Notes: a model not told the origin generated them from the sequence alone. A DNA stretch of 64,000 bases from Polaribacter glomeratus (GCF_002954665.1 NZ_MSCM01000002.1:530767-594766); one strand, 5' to 3'. Positions 44,070 through 54,452 are shown, counted from the stretch's first letter. Made by a program: numbers and translations.

Positions 44070-44309
44070 ATGAAAGAAAAAGAGAGAGAAAAAGTTGAAA
44101 ATTACTATTTTGAAATATTAAGAAAAATAGCAAACAAAAGAGCAGAAGCCGGTTTATCTCAAATAGATTTAGCTTTAAAATTAGGCCTTACTGATAGTGG
44201 TTATTTTAAAGTTGAAAAAGGTATAACAAAACTAGACATTCAAAGATTTCTTAGTATTTTGTATAAATTAGATATTTCACCAAAAGAATTTTTTGAAGAT
44301 TTTAATTAA
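44070..44309 (+). CDS. Small XRE-family helix-turn-helix regulator
   Basis: A 79-residue DNA-binding protein. The helix-turn-helix is AEAGLSQIDLALKLGLTDSG followed by YFKVEKGITKLDIQRFL. I chose ATG 44070 because the longer frame from 44016 would begin inside the conserved repeat. A TACTTTTG box (44045-44052), a good Bacteroidota -7 element, also lies between the two candidate starts. It is divergent from the peptide-GLPGLI module and is its likely regulator by position. Confidence 0.78.
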   Translation: MKEKEREKVENYYFEILRKIANKRAEAGLSQIDLALKLGLTDSGYFKVEKGITKLDIQRFLSILYKLDISPKEFFEDFN

Positions 44310-44373
44310 TTGCAACCAACAAGTAGATTTGTTATCAACTAAATAAACTATTTTTTCTTAGTATTTTTGCGCA

Positions 44374-45003
44374 ATGAATTTAATAAACTCCTTTTATAAA
44401 ATTATTGGTATAAAAGTTGAAACTAGAGAAGCGTTGATGAAAAAATTTTTAATTGTTGGTTTAGGTAATATTGGCGAAAAATACACAAATACGCGTCATA
44501 ATATCGGTTTTAAAATTGTTGATGAAGTTGCAGACGAACATAAAGTAGTTTTTGAAACAGATACCTTAGGTGATGTAGCTACCTTCCGTTTTAAAGGAAA
44601 AACTTTTGTTTTGCTAAAGCCAAGCACTTTTATGAACTTAAGTGGCAAAGCTGTAAAATTTTGGATGCAAAAAGAAAAAATTACTATTGATAATTTATTA
44701 GTGGTTACAGACGATTTAAATATAGATTTTGGAACGCTAAGAATTAAAGCCAAAGGAACTGATGGTGGTCATAACGGCCTTAAAGATATTCAAGAAAAAT
44801 TAGGCACAAGTGTTTATCCAAGATTTCGATTTGGAATTAGCGGTAACTTTTCTAAAGGGCGCCAAGTAGATTATGTTTTAGGCGAATGGACTAAAGAAGA
44901 AACAAGTTTATTAATAGAGCGTTTGCCAACATCTGCAAAAATAATTACCTCTTTTGGTACAGATGGTTTGGCAAATACCATGAATGCTTTTAACGGAAAA
45001 TAA
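44374..45003 (+). CDS. pth: Peptidyl-tRNA hydrolase
   Basis: A 209-residue enzyme that frees tRNA from stalled peptidyl-tRNA. The conserved LIVGLGNIGEKYTNTRHNIG (catalytic His), LLKPSTFMNLSG, TDDLNIDFGTLRIKAKG and GGHNGLKDI are intact. About 21 extra residues precede the usual start (MKKFLIVGLGN), as is normal in flavobacteria. Confidence 0.95.
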   Translation: MNLINSFYKIIGIKVETREALMKKFLIVGLGNIGEKYTNTRHNIGFKIVDEVADEHKVVFETDTLGDVATFRFKGKTFVLLKPSTFMNLSGKAVKFWMQKEKITIDNLLVVTDDLNIDFGTLRIKAKGTDGGHNGLKDIQEKLGTSVYPRFRFGISGNFSKGRQVDYVLGEWTKEETSLLIERLPTSAKIITSFGTDGLANTMNAFNGK

Positions 45004-45010
45004 ATGCATA

Positions 45011-45045
45011 AAAAAACTCTTTAGCGTTTACTAAAGAGTTTTTTC
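45011..45045 (+). terminator. Rho-independent terminator of pth
   Basis: Stem AACTCTTTAG / CTAAAGAGTT, six-base loop, then TTTT. Confidence 0.88.
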
Positions 45046-45115
45046 TATATAAATTTCTCGATACAATTACGCCAAAAAGCGCAACCAGTCGAACTAAAAG
45101 CACTATAAAACTTAC

Positions 45116-45856
45116 TTAAATAGATGCTTTCATTAATTCTCTGTTCATTCTTGCAATGTTGTCTAAAGAAATTCCTTTCGGGCATTCTACCTCACAAGCT
45201 CCTGTATTTGTACAGTTTCCAAAACCTTCTAAATCCATTTGAGCAACCATGTTTCTAACTCTGTCTGCTGCTTCTACTTGCCCTTGAGGTAACAATGCGT
45301 ATTGAGATACTTTTGCACCAACAAATAACATTGCACTCGAGTTTTTACAAGTTGCTACACAAGCTCCACAACCAATACAAGTAGCAGCGTCCATTGCGGT
45401 ATCTGCAGCGTGTTTAGATATAGGAATTGAGTTTGCATCCTGTGTGTTACCAGAAGTGTTTACAGAAATATAACCACCTGCATGCTGTATTCTATCGAAA
45501 GCAGATCTGTTTACAACTAAATCTTTGATAACAGGAAAAGCTGCTGCTCGCCAAGGTTCAATAGTAATAGTATCGCCGTCTTTAAACATACGCATGTGCA
45601 ATTGGCACGTTGTTACGCCTCTGTCTGGACCATGTGCTTCGCCGTTAATATACATAGAACACATACCACAAATACCTTCTCTACAATCGTGATCAAAAGC
45701 AACTGGCTCTTCACCAGAATTTACTAACTGCTCATTTAAAACATCCATCATTTCTAAAAAGGACATATGTTCTGAAATTTCAGTCACTTTATAATCAACC
45801 ATTTGACCCTTAGTTTTTGAGTCTTTCTGTCTCCAAATCTTGAGTGTTAAATTCAT
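45116..45856 (-). CDS. sdhB: Succinate dehydrogenase/fumarate reductase iron-sulfur subunit
   Basis: A 246-residue subunit with the 2Fe-2S domain ([15 protein letters not shown], then TTCQLHM) and the C-terminal clusters ([11 protein letters not shown], then [14 protein letters not shown]). It passes electrons from the flavoprotein to the quinone site. Last gene of sdhCAB. Confidence 0.95.
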   Translation of the reverse strand: MNLTLKIWRQKDSKTKGQMVDYKVTEISEHMSFLEMMDVLNEQLVNSGEEPVAFDHDCREGICGMCSMYINGEAHGPDRGVTTCQLHMRMFKDGDTITIEPWRAAAFPVIKDLVVNRSAFDRIQHAGGYISVNTSGNTQDANSIPISKHAADTAMDAATCIGCGACVATCKNSSAMLFVGAKVSQYALLPQGQVEAADRVRNMVAQMDLEGFGNCTNTGACEVECPKGISLDNIARMNRELMKASI

Positions 45857-45886
45857 TTTTATTTAGTTTTTGGTTTTTAGTTGTTT

Positions 45887-45918
45887 GTTGTTAGTTGCTG
45901 TTTCCATAAACTAACAAC
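45887..45918 (-). promoter_or_regulatory. Intercistronic hairpin between sdhA and sdhB
   Basis: The 10-bp perfect stem GTTGTTAGTT / AACTAACAAC with a 12-base loop lies in the 80-base spacer. There is no T-run, so it probably affects message stability and not termination. Confidence 0.5.
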
Positions 45919-45936
45919 CATCAACCATAAACTATA

Positions 45937-47934
45937 TTATTTATAACTTCTTTCTTTAACTTCTATATTCTCGTACTCTAAAGGCTCTTTGTGCAAAATA
46001 GCATCTTTTGGTTCTCCTTTATACTCCCAAGCAGAAACAAATTGAAACTCTTTTAATCTTTTAGCCTCACCATCTTCTGTTTGATGCTCTTCTCTAAAGT
46101 GTCCTCCTGCAGATTCTTCTCTTTCTAAAGCGTCTTTTGCAAATAATTCTCCTAATTCTAAGAAATCTGCAACTCTACCTGCTTTTGCTAACTGCTCATT
46201 ATATTCTGTAGCTGTTCCAGGTACATTTACATTCTGCCAAAAGTCTTTTCTTAATGCAGAAATTTCTTCTATAGCCTCATTTAAACCTTCTGCACTTCTA
46301 GACATTCCACATTTATCCCACATAATTTTACCTAGTTTTTTGTGGTAATAATCTACAGAATGGGTTCCTTTATTGTTGATAAAGAATTCTATTCTTTCGG
46401 TTACGTCTTTTTCTGCTGCGTCAAATTCTGGAGTATCCGTTGCTATTTTTCCTGTTCTAATATCATCTGCTAAATAATCTCCAATAGTATAAGGTAATAC
46501 AAAATAACCATCGGCTAAACCTTGCATTAAAGCGGATGCGCCTAATCTGTTTGCACCATGATCAGAAAAGTTTGCTTCTCCAATTGCATAACAACCAGGT
46601 ATTGTAGTCATCAAATTATAATCAACCCAAACACCACCCATTGTATAGTGTACTGCAGGATAAATCATCATTGGTGTTTCATACGGATTTTGATCTATGA
46701 TCTTCTCATACATCTGAAATAAGTTTCCGTATTTCGCTTTTACAATTTCCTGTCCTAATTCTTTAATTTTTGCTGCGGATGGATTTTCGATATTATGAAT
46801 TTTAGCTTGCTCTTTTCCGTAACGCTCAAAAGATGCTGCAAAGTCTAAATACACAGCTTCACCTGTAGCATTTACACCATAACCAGCGTCACAACGCTCT
46901 TTTGCTGCTCTAGAAGCAACATCACGCGGAACCAAGTTACCAAATGCAGGGTAACGTCTTTCTAAGAAATAATCTCTTTGATCTTCTGTTAAATCCGTAG
47001 GTTTTTTAGTGCCTTCTTTAATCGCTTTTACGTCCTCTAAGTTGTTAGGCACCCAGATTCTTCCATCATTTCTTAAAGACTCAGACATTAACGTTAGTTT
47101 AGACTGATAATCTCCAGAACGCGGAATACATGTTGGGTGAATTTGCGTATAACAAGGATTTGCAAAATAGGCTCCTTTTTTATGAATTTTCCATCCAGCG
47201 GTAACATTAGATCCCATTGCATTTGTAGATAAGAAATATACATTTCCGTATCCACCAGATGCAATTACAACTGCGTGTGCAGAATGGCGCTCAATTTCTC
47301 CTGTAACTAAGTTACGGGCAATAATTCCTCTTGCTTTTCCGTCTACAATTACAACATCTAACATTTCGTGTCTGTTAAACATTTCTATTTTTCCACGCGC
47401 AATTTGTCTGTTCATGGCAGAATAAGCACCTAATAATAATTGCTGACCTGTTTGCCCTTTTGCGTAAAAAGTTCTAGAAACTAAAACCCCACCAAAAGAA
47501 CGGTTGTCTAACAAACCACCATAATCACGTGCAAAAGGAACTCCTTGTGCCACACATTGATCAATAATGTTTGCAGAAACCTCTGCTAAACGATAAACGT
47601 TTGCTTCACGAGATCTGTAATCGCCACCTTTTACCGTGTCGTAAAACAATCTATAGGTAGAATCACCATCTCCTTGGTAATTTTTTGCTGCGTTAATACC
47701 TCCTTGAGCCGCAATTGAATGCGCTCTTCTTGGTGAATCTTGGTAAGCAAATGCTTTTACGTTGTATCCTAATTCTGCTAATGTTGCAGAAGCAGAACCA
47801 CCAGCTAAACCTGTACCTACAACTATAACATCGATATGACGTTTGTTTGCAGGGTTTACAAGATTGATATGATTTTTATAATCTGTCCATTTATCTTTAA
47901 TTGGACCTTTTGGTACTTTTGAATCTAAAGCCAT
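45937..47934 (-). CDS. sdhA: Succinate dehydrogenase/fumarate reductase flavoprotein subunit
   Basis: A 665-residue subunit. FAD-binding [20 protein letters not shown], the FAD-linking His in [20 protein letters not shown], and catalytic region [14 protein letters not shown] are present; the C-terminal capping domain is complete. It oxidises succinate in the TCA cycle. Length and sequence type fit the diheme-cytochrome (type B) enzyme of Bacteroidota. Confidence 0.96.
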   Translation of the reverse strand: MALDSKVPKGPIKDKWTDYKNHINLVNPANKRHIDVIVVGTGLAGGSASATLAELGYNVKAFAYQDSPRRAHSIAAQGGINAAKNYQGDGDSTYRLFYDTVKGGDYRSREANVYRLAEVSANIIDQCVAQGVPFARDYGGLLDNRSFGGVLVSRTFYAKGQTGQQLLLGAYSAMNRQIARGKIEMFNRHEMLDVVIVDGKARGIIARNLVTGEIERHSAHAVVIASGGYGNVYFLSTNAMGSNVTAGWKIHKKGAYFANPCYTQIHPTCIPRSGDYQSKLTLMSESLRNDGRIWVPNNLEDVKAIKEGTKKPTDLTEDQRDYFLERRYPAFGNLVPRDVASRAAKERCDAGYGVNATGEAVYLDFAASFERYGKEQAKIHNIENPSAAKIKELGQEIVKAKYGNLFQMYEKIIDQNPYETPMMIYPAVHYTMGGVWVDYNLMTTIPGCYAIGEANFSDHGANRLGASALMQGLADGYFVLPYTIGDYLADDIRTGKIATDTPEFDAAEKDVTERIEFFINNKGTHSVDYYHKKLGKIMWDKCGMSRSAEGLNEAIEEISALRKDFWQNVNVPGTATEYNEQLAKAGRVADFLELGELFAKDALEREESAGGHFREEHQTEDGEAKRLKEFQFVSAWEYKGEPKDAILHKEPLEYENIEVKERSYK

Positions 47935-47946
47935 AATTTTATAAGA

Positions 47947-48624
47947 TTAATGGTTAAAGTGATGATAAATTGCAATAAAAATAAAACCTGCTGGAATTAT
48001 AATTGAATATGCTTTACCAATTGTTTGTAATGTTTTCTTTCTTCCCGCTGTTCCACCCATCGATTGAAATGCCGATGTAAAACCATGCGCTAAATGCAAT
48101 CCTAAGAAAATAAATGAAACTACATACGCAATAACTCTTGCCGGATGTGCAAATTTATGAACTAACTCTTCGTGATAACGAAAACCATCAACACCTTGCA
48201 TTGTTCCAGACCAATCGCCTTGAATAAATTTTGTATTGATTTCTGGAAACCAAAAATCGATAAAGTGTAAACCAATAAATGCTAAAATGGTAAGTCCCGT
48301 CCAAATCATGTTTCTGCTCATCCAAGTTGAATTTGCAGCACCATTATTTTTTGCATACGAAACATTTCTTGCTCTAGAATTTCTTAACTCTAAAACAAAA
48401 CCCATTACAAAGTGAAAAACAACTGCAAAAATTAATACAGGTTGCAAAGCAAATTGAACTATAGGATTTGTTCCCATAAAATGTGAAACTTCGTTAAAAG
48501 TTTCTGGACTTAAAACTGATAAAATATTTATTGATAAATGCTGTAACAGGAAGAACATTAAAAAAAATGCAGAAAGCGCCATTGCGACTTTTCTTCCAAT
48601 TGAAGATTTGAAAAATCCGCTCAT
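47947..48624 (-). CDS. sdhC: Succinate dehydrogenase cytochrome b subunit
   Basis: A 225-residue membrane subunit with five predicted helices and His residues for two b haems (for example FLLQHLSIN, VVFHFVMGF, GLHFIDFWF, HKFAHPARVI and GLHLAHGF). It is the single membrane anchor of the type B enzyme. First gene of sdhCAB. Confidence 0.94.
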   Translation of the reverse strand: MSGFFKSSIGRKVAMALSAFFLMFFLLQHLSINILSVLSPETFNEVSHFMGTNPIVQFALQPVLIFAVVFHFVMGFVLELRNSRARNVSYAKNNGAANSTWMSRNMIWTGLTILAFIGLHFIDFWFPEINTKFIQGDWSGTMQGVDGFRYHEELVHKFAHPARVIAYVVSFIFLGLHLAHGFTSAFQSMGGTAGRKKTLQTIGKAYSIIIPAGFIFIAIYHHFNH

Positions 48625-48649
48625 TGTATAAGTTAGTTAAAATTTTAAA

Positions 48650-48680
48650 CAAATTTACGGCGAAATCGTTTTCAATCCAA
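48650..48680 (-). promoter_or_regulatory. Putative promoter of sdhCAB
   Basis: On the minus strand TTG (48678-48680), 20 bases of spacer, then TAAATTTG (48650-48657), a perfect TAnnTTTG -7 box of the Bacteroidota primary sigma factor. It lies 26 bases before the sdhC ATG. Confidence 0.6.
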
Positions 48681-48770
48681 TAAATAATAGGCTAATTATT
48701 TTGTATTTAGAATTGTTATAAATAGTTTGCAGAATCGTTTTGTAAAAAAAACCAAATAAATTGTGTTTTT

Positions 48771-49394
48771 CTATTCTTTCTTTAAATTGGAATTCACCAA
48801 ACATTTGTTGTTTTTCCATTTTCCAATTAAAGATTCCTTTGAAATAAGAATTCCGTCACAAGTTAAAAAGTATCCTTTTTTATCTTTTTGAATGATTTTC
48901 ATTTTCCCTTTCAAAATTGCATTTACCACTCTATAAATTAGTCCATTATTAGAAACTTTACTTCCTTTAAAAATCAATTTTAAGCCTTGTTCGTTATTAA
49001 ATAAATCCATTTTTGATGAAATTTCATCTGGCACAACTCCGTCTTCTAATTTAAGTTTCTTAAACGTACTATAATTTTCTTTTTCGTGCGCTTTCCCTAA
49101 AGAGCGCGCTGCAGATTCGCCAATTTCTTGATGCAATCTTGCCATCCAATACGCATGTCTAAAAGCATCTACTTGTCCGCCTGCAGCATCACCATCTAAC
49201 AAATTTGTTTTTTTGATAGAATCTGCAACTCTATTAGCTTGCTGAGAAATTTTTAATGCTTTTGTTGCCTTAAAAGGATGAAACAAAACCCACATTTTTT
49301 TAGGGCCAGAAAGCTCAAAAAAACTTTTAAAATTAGACTGGGAATTGATTGTTACTGTAAATACTAAAAACAGAATCACACTAATTTTTTTCAT
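48771..49394 (-). CDS. Secreted DUF6973-like protein
   Basis: A 207-residue protein with a signal peptide (ISVILFLVFTVTINSQ). The central motif LLDGDAAGGQVDAFRHAYWM (about 67-86) with AHEKENYS and MDLFNNEQGL further on matches what I remember of the DUF6973 family. The His/Asp/Glu pattern would suit a metal site or hydrolase, but no activity is known to me. Stand-alone gene on the minus strand. Confidence 0.65.
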   Translation of the reverse strand: MKKISVILFLVFTVTINSQSNFKSFFELSGPKKMWVLFHPFKATKALKISQQANRVADSIKKTNLLDGDAAGGQVDAFRHAYWMARLHQEIGESAARSLGKAHEKENYSTFKKLKLEDGVVPDEISSKMDLFNNEQGLKLIFKGSKVSNNGLIYRVVNAILKGKMKIIQKDKKGYFLTCDGILISKESLIGKWKNNKCLVNSNLKKE

Positions 49395-49554
49395 TTATAT
49401 ACTATTTTTAACAATCATATATGGCACTCGTTAAAACGAAAATTAAAATCTGTTTTATTTATTCCTTCTACGTTATAAAAAGTTCCCCTTTTGTGAACTA
49501 GCAATTTTACAAACACGAATTTAGCAAATGTTCGTTTTACATGTTAGTACGAAT

Positions 49555-50166
49555 CTAATTTTCATACTTCAAAAGTTCTTCTAGTTCTAATAATTCAGAC
49601 TTTTCAGGAAATTGATTTATTAATTTATCGAGTAATTTTTTTCCTTTCTTACAATCTTCGAATTCATTTTCACATCTCAAGCTATATGCATGGGCTAACC
49701 GATAATATACAGTATAATCATTGGGTAAAAGCTCAAAAGCTCTCTTATATTCAAAAATTGCATTATACCAACTTCTTTTTTTTAACCAATAATCTCCCTT
49801 TGCAATAAGCAAAAGACTCCTTTCAATTTTATTATCTAGTTCAATTTTTTTAGTTTTTTCTTTTGCAATGGTATAATTCTGAATAAAATTATAGGTAATA
49901 AAACCAACGATCAAAAACAAAAAAAGAAATATGTTGTAAAATGCATGCCAATTTTTCCTTCTTTCTCTGATAATTTGAATACGAATAGCTCTTAATTGCT
50001 TTTTAGTCGCTTTTTTTAATTCTATTTCACCACCGGCAGATTTTATATATGCACGTTTAAGACTCAGAAAAGTTCTTTCGGGTCTAAACATATTTTTTTT
50101 TCTGAGTAATCTTTTATTATTACTCAAACTAGTTAACATCCCTTGAATACTTCCTTCTCCTGGCAA
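49555..50166 (-). CDS. Single-pass membrane protein with tetratricopeptide-like domain
   Basis: A 203-residue protein. It starts at TTG 50166 because the N-terminal motif MPGEGSIQGMLTSLSNNKRL followed by LRKK is a recurrent flavobacterial start; ATG 50139 is an alternative. A basic cytoplasmic segment, one membrane helix (about 76-94, FYNIFLFLFLIVGFITYNF) and a C-terminal tetratricopeptide-like helical repeat (WYNAIFEYKRAFELLPNDYT) follow. Partner unknown. Confidence 0.65.
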   Translation of the reverse strand: MPGEGSIQGMLTSLSNNKRLLRKKNMFRPERTFLSLKRAYIKSAGGEIELKKATKKQLRAIRIQIIRERRKNWHAFYNIFLFLFLIVGFITYNFIQNYTIAKEKTKKIELDNKIERSLLLIAKGDYWLKKRSWYNAIFEYKRAFELLPNDYTVYYRLAHAYSLRCENEFEDCKKGKKLLDKLINQFPEKSELLELEELLKYEN

Positions 50167-50256
50167 TATTTTCTGATTTTAATGTTTTCTAACTTGATCT
50201 GTATTGTTCATTGCGTGTTTTAAGTAATTAATTTTATACAGTCTTTTAAACCGTTT

Positions 50257-50658
50257 TTATTCAACTATTTCTTTCTTGTTAATTTTAAAAATGCAAACGC
50301 CTAAAACAATGGTCAAGGAATAAATTAGCACCCAAATTGTTTGTTCTGACCATTTGGTTATAAATCCATTATCGACTATATAAAAGGTAATCCAAACAGA
50401 TGAAAAGGAATAAAGTGATAATATTATCTTGTCTTTCCAATTAGAGAATTTACTTTTTAAACTCCTTTTAATTAGCCAAAAAATTATCATAGCTGGCATT
50501 GACGAAAGTAAACCTATAATAATCATTACAAATATTATTTCAGAAGAATTCAATATGCTATCGAAACTAGATTCATTAATAATAACGCCTAAAATTAATG
50601 CTATTATAAGAGGCGAAATTATTATTGTGAACAACCAAACTTTGATAACATATTTCAT
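50257..50658 (-). CDS. Small integral membrane protein, unknown
   Basis: A 133-residue protein with about four membrane helices (for example WLFTIIISPLIIALILGVII, FVMIIIGLLSSMPAMIIFWL and WVLIYSLTIVLGVCIFKI). I do not recognise a family. It precedes the tetratricopeptide-like gene on the same strand by about 90 bases. Confidence 0.55.
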   Translation of the reverse strand: MKYVIKVWLFTIIISPLIIALILGVIINESSFDSILNSSEIIFVMIIIGLLSSMPAMIIFWLIKRSLKSKFSNWKDKIILSLYSFSSVWITFYIVDNGFITKWSEQTIWVLIYSLTIVLGVCIFKINKKEIVE

Positions 50659-50689
50659 TTACTCATTTTTTTAATCTTTAAATTTTCAT

Positions 50690-50935
50690 AAGCTAACAGT
50701 AACATCTAATTCAACCCATTTAATTTTAAGAAAATCTTTGTTAACTTTTAAAATCACTCCATTTTCATAAAAGCACTTCCCTTAATTTTTATTAAATTTC
50801 CTTTGAGTGTATTTTCTGATCATTAAAAAAACCTACTATATAAAACTCATTTTCCGTAATTCTAAAGTTAGCATTTCCGCCTTTTGTTGATCCCAAAATT
50901 CCGAATAATATTGCTTTGTAGATTCTCTTTCTCAA
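50690..50935 (-). pseudogene. Decayed small gene
   Basis: Minus-strand pieces in different frames read IYKAILFGILGSTKGGNANF then RITENEFYIVGFFNDQK, GNLIKIKG, and CFYENGVILKVNKDFLKIKW followed by VELDVTVSL-stop. Joined, they look like one protein of about 85 residues broken by two frameshifts. I do not recognise it. Confidence 0.4.
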
Positions 50936-50947
50936 ATGCACTACACT

Positions 50948-53779
50948 TTATTTAATCTCAAATTCAGCTGTAGCTTCCTCAATTTTAACGGTATATTTTC
51001 CCGTTGGCAAATAATACACATCGTTTTTAGCTTTTTCAATTTTCACTTCTTTATTTGCTTTTTCAAACGCTTTTTTGCCCTTATCAGAAAAGGAAGCGTC
51101 AAAAATTACTTCGTTGAAACCTTTGTCTGCATCCACAGAAACTGAGTTGACTTTTTCAGTTCCTGAATAAATATCAACAGTTACTTTTTTAGTTTCATTT
51201 GTATAGAATGGAATGTTGATTTCTGGTACATTTAAATCGGACCATTTACTCCAAGAACTTCCCCAAGAATCTCTTTTTCTAATCGAATTAATCGCAAAAA
51301 CATGCGCCGATTTTGCTGCTAACTCATCCGTAAAAAGCTGTAAAGATTCAATGTCTGCTTTGTATAAACTACGACCGTGTGTTGCAACTATTAAATGTTT
51401 TGCCGTTGGCTGAATGACCAAATCATGCACTGCAACATTTGGTAAATTTTTACTGAAAGCTTGCCAGGAATTTCCGCTATTAAAAGAAACATACAAACCA
51501 TTATCTGTACCAAGATATAACAAGTTTTCGTTTGCTGGGTCTTCTTTAATTACGTTTACTGCTGCTGTTGGAATCGATTCACCAATATTTCTCCAAGTTT
51601 GCCCAAAATCATCAGACATATACACATACGATGTAAAATCATCAAAACGATACCCATTTAAAGTGACATACACTCTTTCTTTTTTGTGAGCCGAAGCGAC
51701 TACTCTAGAAACCCATAAATCTTGGGGTAATAAATCTGATATTTTTGTCCAAAAACCTCCTCCATTTTTAGAAACATGTACAAATCCATCATCTGAACCT
51801 GTGTATAATAACCCGAATTGAAACGGACTTTCGGCAATTGCTGTTAAGGTACCGTAAGCCACATTTCCTTTTTTACCACCTGTTGTTAAATCATCAGAAA
51901 TCGTTTCCCAGTCATCGCCTTTATTTAAAGATCTGTGTAATTTATTACCCCCTAAATATAAAATATCTTGATTGTGTTTCGATAACAAAATTGGCGTTTG
52001 CCAATTAAAACGATACGGATTTTCGCCTAAAACGTGCTTAGGCTGAATGTATTTTTGATCGTTTGCTGCTCTATCAATTCTAAAATAATTTCCAAATTGA
52101 AAACCTGTATAAACGATATTTGGGTTTCTATCATCCACCTGAACCTGCATGCCATCGCCACCCATAATTGACTCGTACGGATTTTGACCAGATTGTTGCC
52201 AGCTGTTATCAATTCTTGCATTATTATTGGCTACCCAAACACCGTTGTCTTGCAAACCGCCATAGACTTTGTAATTTTTTTGATTGTATGCATATACAGA
52301 ATAGAATTGCCCAACAGCAGCATTATTTAGTTTTGTCCAACTTTCACCGTCGTCATAAGAAAGATTTAAACCACCGTCATTTCCGTTTAGTAAATGACCC
52401 GGTTTTTTAGGATTTACCCACAATGCTTGATGATCTGAATGCACATTTTCTTTGCCGATGGATGTAAAGCTTTTTCCGCCATCTTTCGATTTTAAAATAG
52501 GAACACCTAAAATGTAAATTCCGTTTTCATCTCGATGGTCTACTCTAATTTCCCCAAAATAATAACCGTACGAAGAATACAATCCGTCTAAATGATCCTC
52601 ATGCGTTTTTTTCCAAGTTTTACCACCGTTTGTAGTTTTAAAAACCTCAGCTCCAACAACCTCTGTATCAAACAGCATAGAATTTGCATCTTCTAAATAT
52701 TTAGCTAAATCAATTGGTTGTACAGAACCAACTCGAACCATTTGTTTTACATTTTCTGATCTGTATTTTTCTTGAAATCCGTTGTTTTTTAAATACGTGT
52801 TTAGTTTTTTATCTGCTAATTTTAAGAAATCATCCGAAGACATTGTTTTAAAATCTTCTTTTGTTAAATCATCAGAACGTTTTCTGTCTTTACTTTTTTC
52901 TCTTCTAAACTGACTGTCGTGTAAAGCATATACGATGTTTTCATTAAAAACTGCTAAGCCGATTCTACCAACTCCGTCGCCAATTGGGAATCCGCTTTTA
53001 TCAGCAATCTTTGCCCAAGAACTTCCTGCATCTGTACTTTTATAAATGGCAGAGTTTTTACCATCACCGTCAAAATCCCACGCTTTACGATGTCTTTCCC
53101 AAGAAGCCGCATACATTACATTAAAATTTTCTGGTGCAACTGCAACATCTATAATTCCTGTATTTTCATCAATATATAAAGTTTTTGACCATGTTTTTCC
53201 TCCATCCGAAGTTTTAAAAACACCTCTTTCTTCGTTTGAAGAATATAAATGACCAATAACACCAATAATAACTTCGTCTGTATTATTAGGGTTGATGAGA
53301 ATTCTGCTTGTATGATGACCATCTAGCAAACCAACATTGGTCCATGTTTTGCCTTTATCCGTAGATTTTAAAACACCTATTCCGGCATACGAAGAGCGCG
53401 AAGAATTTTTTTCTCCTGTACCAACCCAAATGGTTTCTGAGCTCCAATCTACTGCAATATCACCAATATTCTGAGTTGATGAATTGTCTAAAACGGGTGT
53501 AAAAGTTGTACCATTATTATTTGTATACCATAAGCCACCAGAGGCGTAACCCACATAAAACTCTGTGGTATTATTAGGGTTTACATCTACATCTACAACT
53601 CGTCCACTCATAACTGTTGGCCCAATATTTGTAAAATTGATGTTTTTTACCAAAGAGGTGTTTTGTAATTGAATTTTCTCTTTTAAAGACTTTTGTAGTA
53701 TGTTAGCGTTTGTTGGTTCTTGTTGTGCTATTAATGCACTACTAAATATAAAGAATAAATAATATGTAATTTTTTTCAT
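50948..53779 (-). CDS. Secreted BNR/sortilin-like beta-propeller protein
   Basis: A 943-residue protein with a signal peptide (YLFFIFSSALIAQQ). It has many BNR/Asp-box-like repeats (for example SGGLWYTNNNGTTFTPV, KSTDKGKTWTNVGLL, KTSDGGKTWSKTLY, KSTDAGSSWAKI, KTTNGGKTWKKT and MSDDFGQTWRNIGESI) forming one or two propellers of the VPS10/sortilin type, and a C-terminal beta domain. Such proteins are often annotated as glycosyl hydrolases or sialidases, but no catalytic sialidase triad is evident. Extracellular or periplasmic binding is likely. Stand-alone gene. Confidence 0.82.
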   Translation of the reverse strand: MKKITYYLFFIFSSALIAQQEPTNANILQKSLKEKIQLQNTSLVKNINFTNIGPTVMSGRVVDVDVNPNNTTEFYVGYASGGLWYTNNNGTTFTPVLDNSSTQNIGDIAVDWSSETIWVGTGEKNSSRSSYAGIGVLKSTDKGKTWTNVGLLDGHHTSRILINPNNTDEVIIGVIGHLYSSNEERGVFKTSDGGKTWSKTLYIDENTGIIDVAVAPENFNVMYAASWERHRKAWDFDGDGKNSAIYKSTDAGSSWAKIADKSGFPIGDGVGRIGLAVFNENIVYALHDSQFRREKSKDRKRSDDLTKEDFKTMSSDDFLKLADKKLNTYLKNNGFQEKYRSENVKQMVRVGSVQPIDLAKYLEDANSMLFDTEVVGAEVFKTTNGGKTWKKTHEDHLDGLYSSYGYYFGEIRVDHRDENGIYILGVPILKSKDGGKSFTSIGKENVHSDHQALWVNPKKPGHLLNGNDGGLNLSYDDGESWTKLNNAAVGQFYSVYAYNQKNYKVYGGLQDNGVWVANNNARIDNSWQQSGQNPYESIMGGDGMQVQVDDRNPNIVYTGFQFGNYFRIDRAANDQKYIQPKHVLGENPYRFNWQTPILLSKHNQDILYLGGNKLHRSLNKGDDWETISDDLTTGGKKGNVAYGTLTAIAESPFQFGLLYTGSDDGFVHVSKNGGGFWTKISDLLPQDLWVSRVVASAHKKERVYVTLNGYRFDDFTSYVYMSDDFGQTWRNIGESIPTAAVNVIKEDPANENLLYLGTDNGLYVSFNSGNSWQAFSKNLPNVAVHDLVIQPTAKHLIVATHGRSLYKADIESLQLFTDELAAKSAHVFAINSIRKRDSWGSSWSKWSDLNVPEINIPFYTNETKKVTVDIYSGTEKVNSVSVDADKGFNEVIFDASFSDKGKKAFEKANKEVKIEKAKNDVYYLPTGKYTVKIEEATAEFEIK

Positions 53780-53912
53780 GTAAATAATTATTGTAGCTGA
53801 CTAAATTAAAAGATTGTTTTTAAATTAGAAAACCTATTGTTTCTTTTAAAAATTATTAACTATTATTTTTTTACTAAATTAGCAATAATTAATCAATTAA
53901 AATTTTTACACT

Positions 53913-54179
53913 ATGGATGGATTATTGTATACTATTATTATTGGGGCAATTTGTGGTTACATTGCAGATGTACTGATGAGTGATAACGGCTATGGCTTAA
54001 TTATAAGCATTATTATTGGTATTGCTGGTAGTTTTGTGGGTGCTTGGGCATTTGGCCAATTAGGTATTAGTGTTGGTAGTGGATGGATAAGCGACATTAT
54101 AAAAGGTGCTTCTGGAGCTATTATTATTTTATTTATTCTTGGTATCATAAAAGGTAGAGGAGCAGGTAGAAGAAGGTAG
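53913..54179 (+). CDS. GlsB/YeaQ/YmgE-family stress membrane protein
   Basis: An 88-residue, three-helix membrane protein with Gly motifs (IIGAICGYIADVLMSDNGYG, SIIIGIAGSFVGAWAFGQLG, GASGAIIILFILGII) and a basic tail (KGRGAGRRR). This transglycosylase-associated family is linked to envelope stress; its mechanism is unknown. Confidence 0.9.
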   Translation: MDGLLYTIIIGAICGYIADVLMSDNGYGLIISIIIGIAGSFVGAWAFGQLGISVGSGWISDIIKGASGAIIILFILGIIKGRGAGRRR

Positions 54180-54254
54180 TTTCTAAACCAATAAAAAATA
54201 AAAAAACGCTAAATAAGTAGCCTAAAAATTGGCATTGTTTTAGCTTTAATTTAA

Positions 54255-54298
54255 AAAAAGCGATTAAATAAGGTTTAACTTTATTTAATCGCTTTTAT
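54255..54298 (+). terminator. Terminator of the GlsB-like gene
   Basis: A 16-bp perfect stem AAAAGCGATTAAATAA / TTATTTAATCGCTTTT. The 340-base spacer 54180-54519 also holds the terminator at 54416-54452; nothing else is visible in it. Confidence 0.8.
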
Positions 54299-54415
54299 AT
54301 TGAAATCTATTTTTTATAAATTATGGATATATTGTTTTTTTATAAATATGCTTTATGCGGCCATTATAGCTTTATGTTTTTACTGATAAAACAGCATAAC
54401 CAATTAACCATAAAG

Positions 54416-54452
54416 CACAAAAAAGGAGTAAAACACAATCGTTTTACTCCTT
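54416..54452 (-). terminator. Terminator of the M43 protease gene
   Basis: On the minus strand the stem AAGGAGTAAAAC / GTTTTACTCCTT is followed by a run of T. Confidence 0.85.
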
